The notes below the pieces were generated by a model that saw nothing but the letters and a program-made list of their open reading frames with translations, was not told the origin of the DNA and made no database searches. Below are positions 57,691-64,000 of a DNA stretch of 64,000 nucleotides, one piece after another (the first letter of the stretch is position 1; each line of letters starts with the position of its first letter). Position numbers and translations under genes: made by a program. The stretch is from positions 159,224-223,223 of the forward strand of contig JBBHKE010001539.1 of NCBI GenBank assembly GCA_037447655.1. Reading direction: 5' to 3'. This stretch comes from Zygnema cylindricum (Eukaryota > Streptophyta > Zygnematophyceae > Zygnematales > Zygnemataceae).

Positions 57691-57830
57691 TACTCTATTA
57701 CTTCCTTTTGTATGTCAAGAGTTGATGAAAGGAGCTCAATACAAAACATAAACGATACATCTGAGATCTTAAGCTAAGTCAATTGGAAATCGGCCTCCAG
57801 GTCACAACATGGTTAGAGGTCAACCAATAG

Positions 57831-57946
57831 TGTTAAAGTGCGAAAAGTTATGGAAACACTATTTGTAGTAACCTCGTATTGTATGAGTAATTAACGGATA
57901 AAAACATGTATAATAAAATAACCACATACCTATTTCGCACTGAGCC
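57831..57946. mobile_element. Family D MITE upstream of the HAD gene
   Basis: Starts AGTGCGAAAAGTTATGG, AAACACTATTTGTAGTAACC and ends AATAACCACATACC, TATTTCGCACT. Confidence 0.55.
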
Positions 57947-58172
57947 CTATGGTTTCTACCATGGTCGCTCCAGCAAAAACTTCTACTTGTGAAGATTCAA
58001 GAGTTTTACACAAAAAAAAGAGTGTAGAATCACCATTATTGGACAGTCGACAACTTGTTACATTAACAGCAACTGAAAATGCAAGATCCAAAAAGGCAGC
58101 TGCCATAAGAGCATTGAAAAAGGATAGACTTCCCTCTCTCTTTTTCTGCAACCAGCTGAGTCCAAATCTCAC
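57930..58172 (-). other. Small open frame, possible 5' exon or upstream ORF of the HAD gene
   Basis: On the minus strand an internal ATGGCAGCTGCC starts MAAAFLDLAFSVAVNV and the frame ends TAG directly followed by GTATGT, a good donor. It could be a 5' untranslated exon with an upstream ORF, or chance. A hydrophobic start resembles a targeting peptide but it does not read into the HAD frame. Confidence 0.25.
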
Positions 58173-59417
58173 CTGTCAGTGATCACCTATGTTGTTTAAA
58201 ATCCAAAGTATAACCACTTGGAGACCTTCAATCCAAATAAAGTTACTTCAGTTAAAACTTAAAACACGAAATAAACTTGTATTTCACAAAATCAGAAGAG
58301 CTTAAAGCTTCAAACTTGTAAAAATATTGAAGTATTACATCCTGAAGTGATGAGCTTGCACTGTAGCTCATAGCTTCTGCAGTTCTGCCACAAACGCAAC
58401 AGACAGAGATCGAATACCGAATTTCCGACAGACACGAATCGAATATACGGTATGGTTTTGATTTTTTGTTTTGACAATGAACGGGTATCCGAGCACCGAC
58501 AAACATTAACGATTTTCCAGAGGCACATGACATATCGAGTTGCACCGACAAAATCGCGATGCAGAATCTCATATTCGTATTGGATTCCCGACAGTATTTG
58601 CTGCTTGACTGCTTGTTCACCCGAATTACAAAAAATCAACATTAATGGTAGTTGACAGTGTAATTGTCCGCCACGTATATTATCCGTACTAGCCTTGCCG
58701 TGGCTTTCATTCCTTAGCGCATACGCCACGTGGCAGCACAATGCGAAGTCCAACTTCTGATACTGCTGCTGACTAATCACGCGCAGACAGCGTCCAGAAC
58801 TTTATGTAAAATGTACGATTTGTAGTCACTTTCCGAGCAACTTAAGTTCAAACCGTGCGAAAATTTCATGCGGAGTTTGCTCATAGGACAGAATTTAACA
58901 TGGTGGAAATCTCTGCGAAATGCCTACTATGAGAAATGCTCGTACGGTATCATCATTTCGTGCGACTTCTATTTAAAATACGCGCACTTTTAAAATACAA
59001 TTTTCCATTTATATATGTTCCCTTTCAACACACATTTTCTGAAACTTTTCAAACTCACTGCTGCATGATTGTATCATTCATTTTTCTTAGCAAAAGTATT
59101 TCAAAGCACACTATAAATAATAGCAACAATATAATATAAGATGTGTCATAATGGTTAGGTTCACTGGTAAACAACAACTGTGTTAAGTCAAAAAGTAATA
59201 AATATACAAATGGTTATGTCACTATAGTTATTAATCCTCACAATTCCTGTGTTCAAAAACAGTTCTTCTTACCTCAATTTTTATTACAAGATTCTTCCTG
59301 TCATCATTTATCTGTCAGCCATGGATACAGTTCTAAGAACCAGATACCTCTTAGATACTTTCTTAAGATTTTTGACATTGTAGTCTCCTCTTTTCATTCA
59401 CATTTAGTAGAGAAGCC

Positions 59418-62400
59418 ATGGCCATGGGAAGGGTGCAAAAGTGGGCCATAGCAGCTGCCACATGTCGCATTTATAGCCAATCTCAAGCAGCCATGAGCCA
59501 CAGTCCCTACATTTCTCCAAATCCTTTTAAATCAAATCACCTTCCAAGTCATTGTAACTCACATCACTCTCTTTCTTTTTTAGAGTCAAATCAATGTCCA
59601 AGTCTTTTTACATCAAACCATGGTAACCTTTCATCTTTGGTCAACTCATACCACTTACCATTTTTGTTTTCTGGCTCCGAACAAACAAAATGTGGTTCAC
59701 AAAGACACAACCATGGATCTTATGCCACGGTGATGAATCCTGTGCCTCCTGTTTACGCCACATTTCAGAAAACTTTTTTTTTTTCAGAATCGAGCTCTCT
59801 TTCGTCTGAACCGCTTCAAACTTTAGATTCTAGTCTTGTAGAAACCTGTCAGGAAGAACAAATGTCAACTTCGCCAGGACTTGGTCAGCAATTAGAGAAA
59901 AGGAAGAAACTGAAAGCTTATCCTCTTGGAGTGGAGCTCAGAAACCACCATGGTGTATATTTTGCTGGATATGTTTTACCTACGCCAAATGACGAGAGTC
60001 GTTTTGTGGAAACATGGGAACAAATTGCTGCCTTGCGGTCCACTCACAAAAGCTCTCTCTACCAGGTGAGTGATGAATCAGTGTAGAATGTGAAGTTGAT
60101 TCTTCCGTGTTGAGTGTAACTGTTTTTTTTGTGTGTTCATATAACTGTTTTGAATTTTTTGTGTTCTTATGGTGGGTTGTTTCATCGCCAAATTTTCAAG
60201 TCTTGGTAGTGGTTTTGTTTTCTCGATGGAGCTGTTTCTGTACTGACTCTTGTTGAGTGTTGGACTTGCTCTAGTTTGGCAAAACGTTGGTTGGTTGACT
60301 TTTTTTGTCCAATCTTTTGTTTTTTCTTGCTCTTGTATGCTTTGGACATCCCTTGCGTTGATGGAAGGACAAATCAACTTTCTGTATCTTGATTTTTCTG
60401 ACAATTGAAAGTGTGTATAACAGCTCCACGGCGGTGAAATTCTATCTATCCAGCTAATAAGCTATATTTTGTGTATGGAATAACAAGGATAGATGTATAA
60501 TAATATGAAGCATCAGATTACGATATATATATTTTTAAAAACAGATGTATAATAATATCAAACTTCAGTTTACATTTTTAATTTTTAAGAAGGTTTCTTA
60601 ATTTTAAGAGGCAAACACGTGAATATTAGTGAGGCTGCCGACAATCGCCTTTTTTTCGAAACTGATAACTTAGAAAATGCCTGAATATTTTGGTTTCGAG
60701 TAACATTAGTAGTACCATGCTTCACACACTGAGAGTTGTTTTTCCGACCTGTTTATAAGCGTAAACATTAGAAACTTATGAAACTCACATTTTCTCTGAA
60801 CGGGAAAAATCTAAAAAGACATATAATCCTAAGGAGCCCTTAATAACCAGCAAGAACAACTGCGGACAGCGCTTAAGGACTCCACTTTCCATCACTATTA
60901 GTGGTAATAACACTAATTTGGTTCTGCCTTTTTCTTACCGAAAATCACAAAATAGTGTCAATAAAACTATTTAAGGAAAAAAAAATAAAAAAATACACCG
61001 GGAGTGGACTGCCAGCCTCCACTCCACCCTACACTAAATTAGTACTATACATTGTAATTCCGCATTTATAATAATTGTTCACTCACACTAATAACGATGG
61101 GCAGTGTACTGGAAGTAATGTTAATGAACTGACATGTGACTCCTGTCACACGGAATGCAGGAGCTGGCTCGGAAACAGCCCTGGGAACCTTCATTAAGAA
61201 GGAAAGAGGGACAGTATCGGTACGATTTTGTGGAATACAGTGTATTCGACAGTATGGAGGGACTTCATAAGGCAGCCGAGGATGAGAATTGGAGACAGGG
61301 ACAGGAGATTTTGAAAGAGTTTCAACCGGATGGAGAAAAGGCGTCCGGTTTTTATGACGTTACTATTCGAGTTGCAAAAGAGGAGCCACGTGAACAGGAG
61401 GTCGGTAATAAATGTTTAAACGGTTTTGAGTTGTTTTTTAGTGTCTTAGCAAAATTTTGAACCATTTTACGGATTAGTCAAAACGGTTATTGAAGTTGAA
61501 GGTCATTTTCGTTCCAGTACTCCAATCCAGGAAAATAGCGGTGACTCAACCAGTTTTTCCGTTCCTCTCTTTCTCTCTCCTCTCTCTCTCTCTCTGTCTC
61601 TCTCTCTCTTTCTCTCTCCCCCCCCCTCTCCCCCTCTCCCCTCCTCCCCTCATCTCCTTCTCTCCCTTTCTCCCTCTCTCCCTGTCTCCCTCTCCCTCTC
61701 CCCCTCCGCCTCTCCCTCTCTCTCCGTCTCCCACTCTCCCTCTCCCTCCCTCTCTCCCTCTCTCCCTCTCTCTCCGTCTCTCCCTCTCTCTCTGTCTCCC
61801 ACTCTCCCTCTCCCTCCCTCTCTCCCTTTCTCCCCCTCTCTCCCTCTCTCTCCTTCTCCCTCTCTCCTGTGATCAAAACGGAAAATGAAGCTTAAGTAGC
61901 TTTTCTCATTCTGCTTGGTGTTTGTTATTTGCCATTTAGATTCGTAAAAAAACAGAAAGAGCTTGATTGAACGGAGTACATATTTGATACATATTTGAGT
62001 GACTAAGAAGGGTGAGGTTTTTGGAGGGATTTTACAGTTGGTGGTGTACAATCTTTTTGAGGTGAAGGGAAAGCAAACTGCCGACTTTCTGGCGGCTATC
62101 AGTTGGCCCAAAAGAGTGGAGTTTGAATCCAGTCAACCCGGTTTCCTTTCAGCAGTTTTACACCGAACGTAAGTATATCCATGTTCCCTTCTCTCTCTTT
62201 TTAGTTCTCTCCCTTTATAGCGTCCTTATGCTTGTATCAAACTATAGATGGTTCAAAATATGGAAAGTGTGTTCCGTTGGTTCTTTACGAGGCAATTAAC
62301 TTTGCTTATACCCATTTTTGACATGCATATGTTTTAAACTTTTTTTAGTTTGGCTTTTTGGTCAGATGAAGAAATGTTGAAGTCACGAAAGTCAGAAAAA

Positions 62401-62936
62401 GTCCACTTTATGCGTTTGTTTTGTCCAGTTGGGATTTGCCTTCGCGATAGTAGTTTCAATCCCTGTCTTGCATATGAGCTATGTTTTAAAATGGTTATTG
62501 TAACTTTGACAATCCTCAATTACTGTTGACGTTATCATTGTTTGTCACTTGACACTCGTTTCATTTAACCCGGGAATATCCCCTGATTGTCGAAGTTATC
62601 CGCAAATCAAGCATAAAGTATAAAGAAAAAGAGCAATAATAATCGACAATTATGCCATTTTATGGAAGAGGGATTGTCCGTTTAATTTTCTAATGCAAAT
62701 TTTATCTGGTGCTTATTAACGTTTACAGAGGTGATGAACAACGGCGATTTATAATTTTTGATCGAACAGAGTGGAGAAATCAAGATGCTTTTCTTAAAGC
62801 CGAGCAAAGAATGGAAGACAATTTTCCCTTGGTACCTCATGAAAGAGAAGATTCTCTCAAGTTTCACCCTGGAATTTTCACTATCGTGCGAAGAAAAGAC
62901 GCAGTAGAAGACGAATTTCAAGAAACGGTTTTGTAA
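59418..62936 (+). CDS. Protein with two tandem ABM-like dimeric alpha/beta-barrel domains
   Basis: Four exons: 59418-60065, 61161-61400, 62038-62168 and 62729-62936, phase-consistent, 408 residues. The N-terminal 150 residues start MAMGRVQKWAIAAATCR and are rich in Ser, Asn and His, plausibly a plastid or mitochondrial targeting region. Domain 1 (about 180-290) has FVETWEQIAALRSTHKSSLY, then FVEYSVFDSMEGLHKAAED. Domain 2 (about 297-390) has VYNLFEVKGKQTADFLAA, QPGFLSAVLHR and FIIFDRTEWRNQDAFLKAE. Strand-helix-strand order, 'PGF' and 'W/D-S-x-EA' are hallmarks of antibiotic-biosynthesis monooxygenase (ABM) ferredoxin-like folds. The chemistry is not readable; fold members range from monooxygenases to heme-degrading and binding proteins. 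The donor of exon 2 (GAG|GTCGGT) is weak; an alternative is four bases further. Confidence 0.75.
60881..61108. mobile_element. Family C MITE in intron 1 of the ABM gene
   Basis: Left TCCACTTTCCATCACTATTA; right CACTAATAACGATGGGCAGT then GTA. It matches the copy at 15288-15490 in the opposite orientation, including CTATTTAAGG and AAATTAGTA segments. Confidence 0.6.
61555..61868 (+). repeat. C/T-only tract in intron 2 of the ABM gene
   Basis: Mixed CTCTCC pyrimidine tract with an internal duplication of a segment containing GTCTCCCACTCTCCCTCTCC at about 61723-61758 and 61794-61829. Confidence 0.85.
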
Positions 62937-64000
62937 GTTACTATTTTCCGTTAGATATTCGAAAAACCATTCCCTCCACTGTTAACTTGGTATGTCTTCA
63001 TTCTTCGAATAAAAATACACATGAGGTTAAGGAGAGTGGACTGAAGGTGTAGGACAATGTAGTACCTTTGTCAAAATTCTTGTCCATATTGTCTTTCCTC
63101 AAAGGGTGGTTATGGCCACACACTAAATCCATATGTGATTTAGTTGTCTCAAGCGTAATTGTATATATGTGAATAGTTGATAAGTCGTTTTTTGCTCTAG
63201 AAGGATGGCTGTAACTAAACTAGTCACGAAGATGCAAAAATTTGGTTTTAAACTGGACGAGCTTTCAATTTGAAGTATTTTGTTTACTGCTACTACATTC
63301 TTTGGGTGTATATGAACCATCTTTTACACTGTTTTTTTGTGTCTTTTTGTCTTGTTTTGTTTTGTTACACCTGGTTCGGTAGTTCGGCTTATGCGGAATG
63401 TGAGTTCCAAATATCGGTACATTGTGTATCGCTATTATGTTATTATGTTAACAGTAATAGCGATAAAGGGTGTAGTAAAGTTCCGTAAGCATTTTGAAAT
63501 GTTCGATGAATTGCATACATATCTAGTACATGGCTTTCCAAATCAGTCACACTCTGACTTTGACATTCAAATAAATTATACATGATCATCAAATGATTGC
63601 ACATAAGCAATATCTCTGGGTGAACTGATCACACGCCTGAAAGAAGTCTTGCAAAGTTATTGAATGCATGATAAATCGTAAAATTTTAAAGTGTTGTTAT
63701 TAACTTATGTCCTTTTTACATAGGTACAAGACTCGATTAAACTTTCCTTACTAAGAGCAAAAACATACGTTTCAATGTTTTAACCTCATCTAGTGCTTGT
63801 AAACAAACGCAAACTAGCTGTAAATTCCAAAGCTTTTATAAAGGTTGTCCTCATTCCCTCCAATTCATGAAAATACATTCGAAGAATACATTTTCTTTCA
63901 AAGTAGCCACATAGTTCTTTCACTATTTTTTTTTCAAGGTGTGATATTTTGCACTAAGTTGTCCACATCCATATTGAGATATTATTAAGTAGAGCTTAGT
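62937..64000. other. Right-edge region with no gene supported
   Basis: Downstream of the ABM gene. It contains an inverted repeat at 63427-63465 and AT-rich sequence to the window end. No exon with a recognised product is visible. Confidence 0.5.
63427..63465. repeat. Perfect 11-bp inverted repeat with 17-base loop
   Basis: TATCGCTATTA and TAATAGCGATA; surrounding ACATTGTG and GTGTAGT recall family A and C ends, so it may be a miniature relic of such an element. Confidence 0.6.

Larger units (their letters stand above)
57283..59417. other. Divergent intergenic region between HAD and ABM genes
   Basis: Probable promoters for both neighbours. It holds a family B MITE (57547-57690), a family D MITE (57831-57946) and two unassigned minus-strand frames (57930-58172 and 58310-58780). 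Parts near 58650-58850 are richer in CG. Confidence 0.45.

Noticed and set aside
58310-58780. Minus-strand frame of 156 codons
   Set aside because: Cys- and Tyr-rich with no domain and no clear splice context; cannot be separated from chance.
1-64000. tRNA or complete rRNA genes
   Set aside because: No cloverleaf with a TTCGA-type T loop and matching arms was seen, and the only rRNA sequence is the 70-base fragment.

Overview
The window is nuclear DNA from a green-lineage eukaryote, most likely a streptophyte alga. Genes are split by GT-AG introns whose phases agree at every junction I could check. The gene set looks plant-like: an SDP1-type patatin lipase, a bZIP whose basic region and long zipper resemble plant group S1, a plastid-type HAD phosphatase, and a Ty3/gypsy element primed by initiator-Met tRNA. 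A mitochondrial-type LSU rRNA fragment also looks streptophyte-like. I cannot name the species. All assignments rest on reading the sequence; no search was run.

Layout. 55-1138 (+): last three exons of a DUF4097-family gene. 3672-12680 (-): a seven-exon gene I do not recognise, predicted at 1,069 aa, built from exon-encoded repeat modules plus acidic and coiled-coil regions; one intron holds a 1.1-kb purine tract. 13263-16362 (+): a LENG1-like gene with a CIR_N domain, head-to-head with the previous gene; its intron carries a mitochondrial-type rRNA fragment inside a minisatellite. 16781-18127: a MITE, and a second MITE interrupted by a hAT-like element with an 8-bp target duplication. 19548-21736 (-): the 3' exons of the bZIP gene, with a possible stop-containing cassette exon in its intron. 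21737-31805: no gene I can support; repeats, an ACGT/TGAGTCA motif cluster at 24977-25196, several inverted-repeat elements and a decayed Copia reverse transcriptase.

31811-39590 (-): a complete Ty3/gypsy element with two 967-bp LTRs that differ at one position I could see, TSD CCAAT, primer-binding site, polypurine tract, gag and pol. 39596-44024: AT-rich sequence with no gene. 44025-50515 (+): an eight-exon SDP1-like triacylglycerol lipase of about 1,031 aa with a (CCCT)n tract of about 116 units in intron 1. 50516-54392: repeats and one MITE. 54393-57282 (-): a five-exon HAD hydrolase of 249 aa with all motifs intact. 59418-62936 (+): a four-exon protein with two tandem ABM-like dimeric alpha/beta-barrel domains.

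The genes look like unrelated housekeeping or regulatory loci, not a cluster with a shared pathway. The SDP1-like lipase (oil breakdown) and the S1-like bZIP (sugar and energy signalling in plants) belong to related physiology, but nothing here shows that they are linked. The most unusual items are the modular gene at 3672-12680, the possible poison exon in the bZIP gene, the rRNA fragment in the LENG1 intron, and a dense population of at least four short MITE families placed mostly in introns.
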